This document shows, piece after piece, positions 20,331-33,545 of a stretch of 64,000 nucleotides of DNA (position 1 is the first letter of the stretch; every line of letters begins with the position of its first letter). The notes below the pieces were generated by a model. It was not told the DNA's origin. It did no database searches and was given only the letters and a program-made list of their open reading frames with translations. Both the position numbers and the translations under genes were made by a program. The stretch lies in the NCBI GenBank assembly GCA_020086605.1, contig JACBWW010000015.1:21069819-21133818 (forward strand), written 5' to 3'. This DNA is from Lanius collurio (lineage: Eukaryota; Chordata; Aves; Passeriformes; Laniidae).

Positions 20331-23300
20331 AGGGCAACCAGGGGCACACAGTAGGAAGGAAGTGGACATATGACAGAGAGGTTTCTATGGTGACACACTC
20401 AGGAAAAAAAAAATCATAAAAGATCAAAGCATGGGGCTAGGGGGAACAAAATGAAACTGGAGGACAAAAGATACCATGAGTTGCTGGAGATGAGTACAGG
20501 CTGTGCTGGCACACAATAGCAGGGGCTGTGGTGGCACACGATTTCAAAGTGTCTGGAGATACGTACAAGGAAACAGCAGCAGGGAGCCTAGAGGGTCAGA
20601 CCAAATGCTAATAGACACCATTATTTAGAGGACTATGCTAGAGGATGTAGAAACCTGGGCTTTTGCATGGGCAGCAGATGGAGTCCCCTGAGTGAGCTGA
20701 CCCCTAGATCTCATGGAAAGAGAGTAACAAGACTGTTTCATTAGCAACGGGCCCTTAATGGTACATGTATTTGAATTGCATAATGATAGATCAGAGAATA
20801 ATTTTGACTATCCTCTCCAAAGCCATTAGCTTTGGAGACAGAAATACTATTTAGTTTCTAAAAAAATACTCCTGCAGAAAGGATTGAGAAACAGAAATAA
20901 AGGCTACAGTTGAAGTATACCGGAAAGAGAACAGATCAAAAGAAATTATATCACTTTCTCAGAGATCCTCCCACAAGGACTACACCATTGCTCAATTCTG
21001 AGGTCCTCACTAGTGCAAAGTGTCAAAGACTAAACAGGTTAATGAAGAGAGTTTGGCATTTTACCCGTCTGGTTGAGGGTATGATGCATTGCCTTAGCAC
21101 ATTGCCCACAACATTTTGCAGTTGCTGTATTGCTCTTGCAAATTCACCATGTGGCATTTTAATGCAATGACCTTCCAGCTCTTTTAGGTGTAAAGCACCT
21201 GAAAGCATAAGGACAATCCACAAACAGATTGTAAAAAAAAATGAAAAAATACTTATCCAGATGCCTTTTTTTTTTTTACCAGGTTTTCTCATTAATTATC
21301 TTGTGACCTGTGAACTACAGCAAGATAGTTTTTCAATAGAATAACTGTGTTCAACAAAAGTGTTTTCAGGCTGCCAACAGCAGAGTCAAGATTTCTGTTA
21401 GTCCTGATTTTTTATTTTAGGTTTTGCCTTTCACATTCCCTTTCTCTTACAGAATCTCATTTGCAACCATGAACAAACAAGTAATTTAGAACACATTTAG
21501 AAGCATTCACATTGGCAAAAATGTCAGGTTGAAAAGAAACCAACTCACTTAAACTAGAGGTTAGTGGACTAAAATTCTGCAGGATGATCTCCTGCAAAAT
21601 AGTATTATCCTAAAATATAAAATGACAAAATTCTCTGATTTATGGTTTGTTTTAAACAAGAAACATTGAACTCTTGCAGTAATGATAGGTATTTCAGTTG
21701 TTATGCACATATATGTCTGTGTAAATATATGTACACACATCCTGTTATACATCTGAGAAGAAAATATCGAGTTAGAGAGCTACAATTCCCTTTACCCCTC
21801 CCAGCTATCCAGGAAGAGCAAACATTAGTTCAGCAGGTAGTAGCACATGTATGAGGTTAAAAAATTCCTGACAGGACACAGTATGTGATTTACATGAAGT
21901 GCACAGATGGAACACTCAGTTTATGCAGCCAGTTGTCAGCACTTGTTGGAATATTTTGATGACTTTACTTTGTCCCCTGCAAAGGGGCTGGCAGCTTAGT
22001 GCAAAGCATTTTGTGTGACACCAGAGTGTTTCTGCAGTTGCTGTAAACTGGCATCATTCTTTAAAGTAACAGAGGCACACCCGTGTATAGGAACTGAAGA
22101 CTTCGCATCATGTTTGCTTTCCTTAAAAACATGGCAAGAATTTCTTCACAGATAACAGGAACTGCTTGAGAATTTTATAGCAAACCTTACCAGGCTACAA
22201 ATTTTTTAATTGAGTATTCACAGAACTATATTAGAATATTAAATTGTTATCTCCATTTTTCATTTGTTCTATAAGTTTTTGAGGAAAAAATGAAGCCGTC
22301 AAACCAATCAATTTTAAATAGTCAAGAGTTAAAAACTCAACAAAACGTATTCCTCAGTGATGTCATGAGATACATACACTAAAAAATTAATGAGAATGTC
22401 ATGAGTTAAAGGCAGTATTTTGAGGCTATCATACTGTGTACAATAACATGCATTTCTAAAGGAGAATATACCTAGCTGACAAGACCAAAAAAATCAGATT
22501 AAAGTGGCACTTTGCTTTGACTCCACTGAATCCTAAATCCGTGTCTATATAATGGCAAGCAATGAATAGTTTATGAAAATGACATGCTAGATCATACAAG
22601 AAAGATTCTCTTCTCTACCTGGCAGACAGTGCTTTTGTAATCAGGAAGAATAATTGCAACTTTTCTCTTAAGTGCACAGGCATTTGGAAATCTTAAAATG
22701 CAACTCCTGTCAAGCTGCAGAGCGCCCATTGTGTGCATATTTTTGGCAGTGAGGCATTTAGACTTGTGATTAAGAATGTACAGTTCACTACATTTGAATC
22801 CAGCAGCAATAAGTATTGATTTTGAACTGATGTGATTTCTTTCTGTACTAAAAAAAACCCCATAGCTTTTGTAGCATATGTTTTATTGCTATGTTTGCTA
22901 GTTAGCATCCATTTTACATTCCTATTGACATATACTTCCCCTCACACTGGCTGGCAGCTTCAAATATGTATGTGTGTCTTCTACATTTTAGTGATTGTTT
23001 CACTTCAAACTACAGTATTGGTTGTGCTGAGAAGTCAGTTTTACATCATCTTGGAAACAACTTTCTAAAACAAAATTCAGAGTAGGAGCAGGTAGAAACT
23101 CCACAGGGATTCTATTTCTTGTGGAGCTGTTTTCAAGCTATTCCTATTTAATTATTGAAGGGGAGGACTTGCATTTGCACAGATTTTGTCTACCACCAGC
23201 TCTGTTCCTTTGATAAGACAACAGAAAGTTCCCTTCCAACTTCTATACTTGCTGCTATTAGAAAACACAGACTCCATAAGAGCCAAGAGTGAGATGGCTC

Positions 23301-24529
23301 CATTTATAAATCTAGAGATGTCAGGAAGGGTCACTTTCAATAATTCAGGACTTTTCATCCTAAATCCATATATTTAAAAAATGCTGATTTATCCTATTAT
23401 GAGGATTTGAAACAAACAACAACAACAGAAAAGTACAAAATTTTCTCTGCACCTTAATTTAGTAGATGAAAACAGTATTTCCTACCTGCTTAATATTCAC
23501 TGAATTTCTTATAAGAACAGTACAGTTTCACACGGGATGCAATGTAGAATTACTGGAGACAGGTAAATTAAAAAATTGCAAAGTCAGAAATCATAAAATA
23601 TTTAGAAAACTCAGAAACATGAAGAAATATACCAGCTAATCTGACCTCTTATGCAGTATTAACTACTGTGCAGTGTTATTGTTATTGCTGAGGTGCTTAC
23701 ACAATTATTACTCCAGGAAATTACTGAAAGAGGTCTTGATGGAAAATAAAGAATTAATGTATCAAATGCTTTTAAAAATACATCATTGATTAATAGATAC
23801 AACAGTAATGCTATAAAAGCTATATGCTATATCTGAATGCCAGTACACAAAGGCTGAGATGTAGCTTAAGACTTATATTTCCTTTCAAATATGAACAATA
23901 AACATTTTAAAAATTAATGTAGTGAAACTGGGTTTATAGTAATTTATCCTGCAGAGAAGTTCATATTACCATGAACATGGTAGATACTGTAAAAAAGAAA
24001 AGAAAAAAGCAGCTTTTTTTCCCCCAAGAGTAGCTCAGAAATGGCACATTCTGTCAGCACCATCATTCAGTATATCACAGGCCTGACTGTGTGTTACCTC
24101 ATATTTTATTCCTACAACTTGCAATTGCTGTTTTGCTTCTCATACTGTGCAATGCTGTCTAGTTGATGCCCATTAGAAAAAGTCAACTTATTGACACTAA
24201 GAATTTGTTAGAAAGCTATCAATATTGACAGCAAACAGTGTCCAAAGAAATAATGCTGGCTTAGCTACTAAAAGGAATGAATCAATTTCTGTTTTGCCTT
24301 AAATAACAGCTTATTTTCATATATGATGTAGCATGAAATAGAAACAGGTATTGTGACAGCAGTTTAGGCCTCTGTAAGTATCTGCAGAAATCATAAAAGA
24401 ACATAAATCAGGCTGGAACAGCTTAGAAATTCTGGATAGAAGAGGAACATTTCCAGAAGAGAGAAAGTTGTTATATTTATAACACTGGACAGTGGTTTAT
24501 AGCTTTTTATTGACACAGTAGGGTTTAAG
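20331..24529. other. AT-rich non-coding stretch
   Basis: I see no supported gene. A short degenerate direct repeat (GGCTGTGCTGGCACACAATA-like, two copies) occurs at about 20496-20545. The remaining frames are short. Confidence 0.55.
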
Positions 24530-24537
24530 GTGTCAAA

Positions 24538-24744
24538 ATGAGTGGTGATTTTACTGAAGAACTGAATAAGTATTGTGAAAGACATGAGCCACTTCAGCAT
24601 CCATCTCTGGGTACTTTAGCTGAGCATCTAAAATCTCAGATGGAGGCTCTGAAATTTGAAGCCAAGCTATAGAAATTTCGACCACCTGTCCTAGAAGAAG
24701 GGCTCTTTTCCTTGTGCCAGCATAGATCAAATCATTGTTCATAA
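24538..24744 (+). other. Coding-like segment with one internal stop, unknown
   Basis: From the ATG at 24538 the frame encodes a charged, helix-favouring 44-residue segment (FTEELNKYCERH near the start, LAEHLKSQMEALKFEAKL near the end). It meets TAG at 24670-24672 and continues open to TAA at 24742-24744. The composition resembles a coiled-coil exon. The TAG is one base from a sense codon, so this could be a decayed exon. No donor fits, and only a modest acceptor precedes it. Family unknown. Confidence 0.22.
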
Positions 24745-25950
24745 CTAACTATATTTTCATATCCTTATCCTATATGTGAATAGCAGTAGCTTTCAAAGTA
24801 TTTTAAAAAGTGACAAGCAGAATAAGTGATTCTACCTGACATAGTTAAGAGAATGACAGAGCACATTTCTGAGTTGCTAGGTGAGATACTAGGTTTGCTT
24901 GTAAAAGCTCCAACTTTTTCCTTTTATCTGTTTTCAAAAGTACATGAAGCTAGCTCATTATAAGAAAACATCTTTCAAATAGTGCTGAGTGGGTAAAATC
25001 TCCTCCACAAAATGACTTTAATAATAATTTTCCATTAGTTTTAATCTTTAAACCCTCAGGTCAATTTTTATTTATTCACATCCAGTAAACCTTTGTAAAA
25101 ACGTTCCCAGTGACTTCTAGACAAAAAATGCACGTGGACCAAAATTCAGACAGCCTCAGACACAGAAGAGTGGCACCACTTGAAATTTTATATGAAGCTT
25201 AGATCATTTTCCCATCACAGTTTTAGTGCTGCTCTACAATTGCCCATCAGATGTTGAAAGGCAATGAAAACACTATGGTGCAGATGACTACAAATCGAGT
25301 ATGGGGGGGGTCTTACACTAAGGTCAGTGCCAAAATAAAGCAATATACTGCTAGCAGTGTTTCTTATTTCACATATAGGCTGTATTTCAAAAGGAGAGTG
25401 GTAATACAGATAAAAATCAGCAATATACTCCCTTTCGTTTTTCTTTTTCTTTTCTCCTATGGTGTGCTGCACATGCATGGCCAACAAAGGAGATAGCTTA
25501 AGGTTTCATGACAGAACCAAATAAAACAATGTTGTGATTTTGTGGTTTCAAAATAAAAAAAAAAACCAAAAACCATGAAAATCAATAACTTTAAGGTTTA
25601 GCTTAACCAAGGTATGAAAAATCCAATTCCATCAGTTACATAGGTAGAACAATTCAGTAATAATCGAGCTCTGTATTGTGGATGCTACCCAAACCTGAAA
25701 GTCACTGTGAACTAGGATCTCAACAGATTGAGTCCTTTCAGATCAAAGAGCCTTGCAAAAATATTGGTAAAAAATGTTTGTGTGGTAAATATGTCAAGTT
25801 TGGTTGTCCTGTTAGTTTACCAAACAGAATATTTTTCCCTGAGAATGACACACTGAGAATAATATTTTTTTAAATCAAGGATTTTCATGCCAGCTCATTT
25901 ATAAAGTCTTAGTTTTGAGGATAGTCTTGTGTATTTTTGCTGTTTCATAG

Positions 25951-26199
25951 CAGCAGCTGGAGCCTAGCAATAAGACAACCCACAGACTGAGCTGTCCTGC
26001 CCATCTGCAAGTGATTGACTTGCAGAGATGCATTTTTAAGCATACAGTTCCCCATGTCCAACAAAATAATCTGCTAGAAGAACATTTTTTCCTTCCAGAG
26101 CAGTTTGTTGCACATTCTAATGCAAAGGTAGCAAGAAGTTCTTCTGAAGTTACACTCATATCTAGCAAACCTAGAGTTTGGACTGTAGATTTTAGAAAT
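25951..26199 (+). other. Candidate internal coding exon (1 of a phase-consistent chain)
   Basis: A strong acceptor (T-rich tract then CATAG, edge at 25950) is followed by exactly 83 open codons. The donor AAT/GTAAGA at 26200 closes it, with phase 0 at both ends. The translation is mixed and protein-like, with LLEEHFFLPEQFVAHS in the middle and KPRVWTVDFRN at the end. I do not recognise a family. It joins in phase to the open segment at 26372. A long antisense frame also covers this region, so coding bias is not decisive. Confidence 0.3.
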
Positions 26200-26371
26200 G
26201 TAAGACTTTTTCTGCAACTGCAACAGTATCTACAGCATTGTGAATACATTTGATGTTTGTTACTGCTCTCTTCTTTAAGCATGAGGATTTGTGACCATGC
26301 CAGTATCTCAGTCAATAGCACTCCTACTGTTTCAAGTACCACGCTTCCTTCTTTTTCTTTTCTCTTTGCAG

Positions 26372-26461
26372 CCAAATAGATGGAAGATGAATCTCCATTT
26401 ATGCTTTAAATGGATTCAAACTTACACAAGGACCTTCCAGTCTCTGAAGAAAGAGCTGAGA
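26372..26461 (+). other. Candidate internal coding exon (2 of chain)
   Basis: An excellent pyrimidine tract and CAG precede 26372. Thirty open codons in phase 0 (Trp-, Lys- and Leu-rich, ending in SLKKELR) lead to an A/GTAAAT donor at 26462. If that donor is not used, the frame stops at 26489-26491. The intron before it would be 172 bp. The product is unrecognised. Confidence 0.27.
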
Positions 26462-27158
26462 GTAAATAATGGTGGACCATATGCCTCATAAGTGCAATTA
26501 TTTTCTATTGGAAAATGTGGTAAAATTTTTTATTGTTTAATTTATTGTATATTTACAATTGGTACCTTTATGGATGCTGTGAAGTCTAGTACTATAAAAA
26601 TACTGTATTGTAACATAGCCAGCTATCAAGCTACCAACCTTTTGATTTCTCTTCCTTGCATCTTTGTTTCAAACTCTGCAAAAAAATGAAACTGTTCTGT
26701 GTTCTAGTAAGAAGGAATAGCTCAGAGTCAACCAGAAGGGACTGAAGCACACCACTTTTCTTTTCACTGAGCACAAAGATCTCCATCCACTTTTTGGAGT
26801 GAAACTATGATTTAGGTTTGCTGAACATGGTACAAATTGCTGTTTGTCCATATATTCACTTTTGTACTTACTTGTCTTGTAAAGCACTTTGGTACTCCAT
26901 GGGTAGGAAAATATATCATACAAGACTAAAATTAAATTGTCTGTTCTGTTGAAGATGAAACATGCTCTTAAATGTTTATCCTACTACAGACTTAGAGCTG
27001 TGCAGAGATAAGGGAGTGTTTTATAAATACTAAGCTTGAATTCTACTGTCAGTTTTATATGTTTAATAATATATCAAAATGTTTAGATCCATGGGGTGCC
27101 GTATAAAGACAGAGAAATAAAACACAGACCTCATTAAGTCGTGTTTTGTTCTTTACAG

Positions 27159-27182
27159 GATCTTGCTACTATCCAGTACTGA
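27159..27182 (+). other. Candidate terminal coding segment (3 of chain)
   Basis: A strong acceptor (TTTTGTTCTTTACAG) precedes 27159. In phase 0 it encodes seven residues and TGA. In another phase, starting at 27160, the same exon would be open for about 42 codons to the TAA at 27286-27288, with a protein-like SASENESTLPQAVFENPY stretch. Which phase, if either, is used is unknown. Confidence 0.22.
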
Positions 27183-27639
27183 AACTTGCCTGAAGAGTTC
27201 AAATGGCACTTTGTCAGAGAAATCCGCATCTGAAAATGAGTCCACCCTGCCTCAAGCTGTTTTTGAAAATCCTTATCAGCCTTTATAAACACTATTCGAG
27301 ATTCAGAAGTTTAGAATAAGTAATGTAATTTCAGCTGCCTACAGAATTTGAGGAAAGCTATTAAAATATGCCCAAGTATCAGCCTTTTATTTCTTTCCAT
27401 TAGTGGTGACACTGCAGTGGCTCTTGCAAGTGACCTTTGTGTGTCAGCAGCAGGAAAATAATGTATTTCGTTTACCTTAATGGACAGCAGTAGGAATACC
27501 AATTAGAACTTCAGCAACCTCCTTTGCAGTTATTATCGTCTACTAATTTAGGGGCACGGAGGACATATAAAACTTTTTTCAGACTTGCACAGCCATAATG
27601 TAATGGCTTTCTTTGTTTCTGTTCTGTATCACCAAAAAG

Positions 27640-27706
27640 ATGGAGAATACACCTGCAGAGGGAATGCTCATGGTCTGCTTTCTCTGCTCTGATGACAGAA
27701 CAACAG
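27640..27706 (+). other. Candidate small exon with consensus donor
   Basis: A T-rich tract and AAAAAG precede ATG at 27640. The 67-nt segment is open from that ATG and ends in a near-perfect donor, CAG/GTAAGTGA, at 27707. An overlapping frame gives an immunoglobulin-like DGEYTC motif but soon meets two stops. Not recognised. The splice signals are the only strong evidence. Confidence 0.2.
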
Positions 27707-27709
27707 GTA

Positions 27710-28713
27710 AGTGAATTAACTACAGAAACTGAACTGTATGAGTTATGAATTCAAGAGCAGGACGACCTTATCTCTCAGAGTTTAAGTTTACAGGATGACT
27801 CAAAAGATTCACTCTGCTTAACATGCTTGCAGTATGCAGACTAATTAAGAGGCAAAGAGAAAAGACACAAATGGAGAATGCATTATAAGAAAATGAAAAT
27901 TTAGTTCCTTTCTATAGAAAAAAACCCAAAAAACCCAGCTACTAGCTAAGTACCTAATGCATTTATGAAAATTGGTGTATTCCAGCTGATGCTGGACAAT
28001 ATGGCTCTAATGCTTCCCATGGAGTTTACTTATCATCAAGAGCCCCTAAAAATCAGTGAAGAGATTTGACTCTTTTAGAACTACTACATTAAGTTTCTTA
28101 CTGGCTCCAGTTTTCCCCACATATTTTCAGGATACAAAACTATCCACTCCAAATCTTTAATTTTCTCAAGGATTCAATCACATTTGAGGTCCATTTCAAT
28201 AGTTATTTTCCTGTCAGAAATTTGAACTGTCGTGCCCTTGAACTGTTCTCACTATGAAGAAAATGCCATGACAAAACCCCAGCATGGGCAAGAAAAAAAA
28301 AAAAAGGAATTCTTCACTGGAGTTTGCAGTCAGAATACTGAAGATAAATACAGATAGCTGCAGGACAGTCATTAATTCAAACAGTGAGAAAAGGAGAGAT
28401 GCGATATTCTGTGAAATTATTCTAAAACTCAGTGAACATTCAAAATAAAAAGTAATGCACTACAGAAATGCATAACCATGGCGGGGTTCAGAGGCAGTAA
28501 AAGATCCTGGATAAGGAATATTGCTAAACAATCTCATGCTTTGATTTTGTTATCAGAAACAAGAGGAACACAACATGAACTGAATAACATTTTCAGAAGT
28601 TATGAAGTTATCAGCCCTGTAACTCTGATTCTGACTCCAGGTTTGTTCAGAAAACATGGATACTGACTAATCTAAGAAAAAGGGAGGCTATAAGTGACAC
28701 AGGAAATAAGACT
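27710..28713. other. Non-coding stretch
   Basis: No supported feature. One 62-codon frame at 28478-28666 has no recognisable content. Confidence 0.6.
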
Positions 28714-28870
28714 TTTGGAAAAAAACAAACCAAACAACAAACCAGAAGCTGACAAAACAACAAATAAAGAAACAAACAAAAAAAAACACAAAAAGAAACC
28801 ACCCATCTAAAAGCCCCCACAACAACAACAAATCAAACCAAACACCCAAAACCAGAAACAGAAGCAGCAA
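28714..28870. repeat. A/C-rich, strand-asymmetric low-complexity tract
   Basis: About 150 bases on the plus strand are built mainly of A and C, with repeated AACAAA/CAAAC units and only scattered T and G. The minus-strand frame through it reads as a false hydrophobic Phe/Val/Leu protein and is not a gene. Confidence 0.75.
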
Positions 28871-29178
28871 AGACAATACTCTTCAAAGGCAAGAGTGAAG
28901 TGACATAAATAATGCCTTTTACAAACATTGAGTTTGCTGGTAGAAAAGTACAAGTCACAAGAGAGCTCTATTATAAATATACTTTTCTCAAATCAGAGGT
29001 GTTAGAAAAAGCATCCTGGGATCACTCAGCCAAACGAATAAGAAGAATATCTCCAAGCAAAGATAGAGGGCCAATTTCCTAAGCTCTTTTTCCAGAAATA
29101 CTTTCTTAAGTAGCCTTGAACCAATACCTCACAGTAAAATTAACATTCATAATGCATCTATTAAAAAAAAACTTTCAG

Positions 29179-29348
29179 GCAGATGAAAACAGAATTTCTG
29201 AAGAGTCTTTGATAGAAGCACCAGCTCTAAGTGAGGCAGACCTGAGGTGGCATTCACTGACCCAGGGGAGTGCAAACACTATCTGTTTCACTTCCATAAT
29301 AGCTACTGCAGCAAGAACAAAATTTTTGGTTGATGAGGCAAATCACAG
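29179..29348 (+). other. Candidate coding exon, unknown product
   Basis: TTTCAG precedes 29179 and CAG/GTAGTA follows 29348. The 170-nt segment is open throughout (56 codons plus two bases), acidic at first (ADENRISEESLIEAP) and mixed later. The stretch before the acceptor is A-rich rather than pyrimidine-rich, which weakens the case. It does not join in phase to the 27640 segment. No family recognised. Confidence 0.2.
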
Positions 29349-29349
29349 G

Positions 29350-32300
29350 TAGTAGGGAAGTGACCATAAAATAGCCTATTGTAAAAAGCCACTAAAATTA
29401 ATAAAGCATTTCCTTTTTTCTTTTGACTTGTGGAAAGTGCACCGGGGAAACCTGGACAGTGTTTTGTGAAGAGTTTCAAACTACCAATCATTCAAGAATC
29501 AACACTCAGATAATTTATAGTAGAGAAGTATAGTACAACCAGCTCAGAAGCATTTGTATTTAGTGGCCAAAAAGTGTTGCTCCTTATTTATCGTTCAGAG
29601 AGAAAAAGAGTGGAATATGATTTTCTCCCTAAGAAACTGTTCTAAAAACTCATATGCTCTCTGGAAGACTAGAGATAAAACTGCCACTTTATTCCACAAT
29701 TCTATGACTTTCTTTAAAACAAAAGCCAAACCTGTTATCAAGACTTCCATAAGACTGTAAGCATCCACGTTTATCTGAAATCTTATACATACACAAATTT
29801 TGGATTTTTTTTTCACAAGAAAATTTCAGTGACCCAGAAAATTGGGCAGTGTGCAGATGACAGGGAGACCTTTATAAAAACCAAAGCAAGACAATTTACC
29901 AATATATCAGCAATGTTCTAAATGGAGCATGACTGAGATTAGTGGAAGATAATTTGCCTTAATTAAGAAGAGAGAAAATCACTAGCATCAAGACTGAAGA
30001 GTACTGTATAATATGTTACATCTATAACATCTATAAGAGTTAAATTTCCCAATTTTTCAGTGGAGTGCCTTGCACAGCTAAGCCCCAACTTCCTTCACCA
30101 TAGTAAAAAAGCCTTCAATTTCCAGAAGACACAAATTTTTCACACACACAGAGCAGCACAGGAAAGTTTTATTTATCTACATGACTTCAAATTCATGTGA
30201 ACTGCATTCAACTGATGGGAAAATATATGTAAGCCAACCAAAAATCCACACAGTCTGAGCCTATCTGTCCCTCATTGAAGCTGACTTGCTGTCAGCTGCA
30301 GGCAAAACCCTCGAAATTTGTGCCCCAGTTTACCTACCTATAAACTGGGTTTTAATAACGCTGTTTTCTGCACACACCGAGACTTGTGAATTAGCACACA
30401 TAAAGTGGAAGAAAATAAATGATAAATCATTACATAAGACTAAGTGCTACTATTCTGAATTTGTACAGTGATAATAATTTGTTTTTATAGACTAGTAAAA
30501 TCATGAGATCATGGGAATGAATTTAAATTAGCACATGTCAGAGGGCCACAGAAGACTAGATAAGGTGACATTATTGGCTTAATCTTCCAAAAAGCATTTT
30601 GCATAGCAAAATCTGTTTTTGTGTCATATAAAAAATAAAATTTATTTCTTTGCAGATTATAGACAATCTTAATAGAAACAGCTTTTCCTGAGAAACAGTA
30701 ATAATTTCAAATATCAATTATTCATATTTTTCAATATATATCAAAAAATTCAATAAACTTTGAAAAATAAAACTAAGTATCACAACAAGTCTGTGAAAGG
30801 GGAAATATTACATTGCTTTAAATTATGTAAAGAATTGGTTAAGCTATCTGTCTTTAACTTACTATCTGTTCTTCAGAAGAATATAAATTCAGAGATCTTC
30901 CTTCATTCCTTACTCTATATGATGCTTTCCATCAAAAGCCATATTGATGAGGTACACCCCAGCTATGTGATCACAAGAAGGACTTAGGTGTAAATTCCTC
31001 CAGGTATGGTTTGGAGAGAAAGGGAATAACCTCATAAGGAGCAATGATACCTTTCAGCAAGGCAGCATTTTGGCCAGATATTCTTATGCAAAACAGGTGC
31101 AGATGTGAAGTTAAGCACATGTACTGGATTAAAGAAATTACTGGGATTTCAGCAAAGGAACACAGTCCTGTGAAAGTGGCTGTAAGAGTGGTCTATCACT
31201 CAAAGAAAATGCTGGTGAAGACAGGAGATTAAGTCAGAGGGGAAGATTAAGAAGATGCCTTTCTCCTACTCATTGGTGGACATGGAGCAGTGACCAGCCC
31301 ACTGCAGCAAAACCAAACTGCATTTTGCTGAGAAGGAGCCTAGAAAGTCCTGTTTGATTCTGAGGAGTTGCCTGTCACAGCAATGAAGCACTGCTCCAGT
31401 AAAATATGTACGTATTTATATCCTCAGTTACACACCTGTCCACATATGCAGTTACATTCAGGGCAGATGTTAAATGGAGTTAAACAATAAACTGGGTAGT
31501 CTGAATCAGCTGGGTTGTTCTAAGACACAGGAAAGAAGTTATCACTGCCCTCTGTTCTTCCCAGTTCCACACATTTAAGACACTTGTGTGTACACGGACA
31601 AAAATACTTTATTTATGACCCAAGTCCATCATGGGAGGTACTGCATTAGCAAAGTAGGATTTTTTGGTCACAATCCAGGTGAGCTAAAAACATTTTCAAA
31701 CACAAACAAAATCTCTCTTCTCCCAAAGACTTGCAATTTAACTAAACATGTGTTTCTCTGGGTTTTGCTTGATATTTTGATTCCATTTTCCAGTTAAGTA
31801 AAAAATCTATGCTTGCACCTGTTTAATTAATAATCTCCTTAAAAAACTACTACTTTTATGGAACAAGGCACTGTATACCTTCTCTGATACTGACATTTGC
31901 CCTCATCAATCAGATTTATAAAGTACCCATTCCACAAAAAAAGATGGAAACTAAGATTGTATTGATGATAGCATTTGCTTTTCTTTTTGCCTATTTCCCC
32001 CTCAAAAATTATCTGTAAACAACCAGTAACATTTCCACAATGGAGGAAGCAATATTTTTTCGGGTCTACCAGATATAGACAAGCTCCTACTTTAAACCCT
32101 ATGATGAAGAAGTGATATTGTGAAGTTTATTTCCATTTTGTCAGAAAGCCTTGCTCTGACTTGAACCTAGAAGTTCTGTTGCCACTGGTTTTTTGTGTAT
32201 ATTTGAGAGAATTATTGGGCTAGGGAGAATAGATTTAGTTATAGTCCTTGCCATACAGTGACTTTGACCATATCACAAAAAAGTTATACCAAGGCAATAA

Positions 32301-33540
32301 AGGTCTTCTTTCTTCCTTTTTTTTTTTTAATAGGATGAAGGGTGCCTAGAAGGAAGAGGGAATTTGCAAGGGGAAAAAATACATTGTGTAGTACAGAAAA
32401 AATGGAGGCAATACCTCACAGAACAGATAGAGCGAAACAGACATGCAATTCCAAAGTAAATACAAAACCACCACATTAAAGGGTTATAAAAGCAAAAAAG
32501 TACAAGTAACCAAACTTTGAAAACAACCACACTCTATTGGAAAAGTCGTCAAAGAAAAGGAACTGGTGAAGACCACAGTTAAAAACTAAATTTAATAGTT
32601 TTTTACTGATTTGAAATGAGTGGGACTGTATCTACAGAAAATACAAAATAACAAAAGAAATGTCTAAGAATCAAAAATACATGAATTGTGTATTGGTTTA
32701 ATATAAAACATGTTTTCAGCAAATGAACGGCTTGTCTAAACAGTAGTTTGTTGACAAGTGTTTAAACTTTAAATACTGCTTGCCAAATTCTCTAGAGGGG
32801 CTTGTGGAAGGTAGTCTGAACAACTTTTGATATTAGTTTTGATAATTTGCCACCAAAATGTAGAATATTTCAAACTACAACTGAAATATGCTGATCTGAA
32901 ACTACTAAAAGAATGGGTCATTATCCTACATAAAAATCATGAGAGAGAAAACTGTCTCAGTCTCTTATTTCCTTTCAACTTCTTCCCTAAGTTAGTTCTG
33001 GAGAAAGGATAAAAAAGAAAAGATCTAAATCCCATCATGGACATTTGGTCACTGATATAAAAAAATCCCCACCTATATTTGCCAAAAAAGCTATTTCTCT
33101 AGGAGGGGGCCGTATGCAGCTGACACTTATAGTTAATACAACTGTGTTCTATCACAACTGTATTGTGGTTCATAATAAGCACACAACAGCAGTTGTAAAA
33201 GATTTAGAGTAGAATTACACCAAAATAGGTTGCTGGAAAACATCCTGGACAAACCCCTGATGCAGTTACCAATGGCCACAGTGGATGTCTCCTGCCATAC
33301 ACTTAGCAAAGTTTTATCTATTTTTAAGGAACAAAACAATCTATATGTTGCAATTGGTAATACCTTCAAACAAAGCAGATTTTTATTTTTTCAAAGAACA
33401 TTCATGCCTCCAACCTCCAAAAAAAAAAGGAAAATTAAACTTAAAAAAAAAAATTTGCTGTTAATCAGTGCTTGACAAACAAAGCAATTATCAGATACTT
33501 CACAACCCTTAGAAGAACTTGTTAGAACAAAGATGTATTA
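29350..33540. other. AT-rich non-coding stretch
   Basis: I see no supported gene. Short frames at 30760-31232 have loosely protein-like readings but no convincing splice pairs. Confidence 0.55.
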
Positions 33541-33545
33541 AATTT

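Noticed and set aside
25899..26375. 158-codon minus-strand open frame opposite the candidate exon chain
   Set aside because: Cys/Ser/Leu-rich with no domain. The plus strand has the splice sites, so this is more likely a shadow.
28688..28876. Hydrophobic 'membrane protein' frame on the minus strand
   Set aside because: It is the reverse complement of an A/C-only low-complexity tract, so the hydrophobicity is an artefact.
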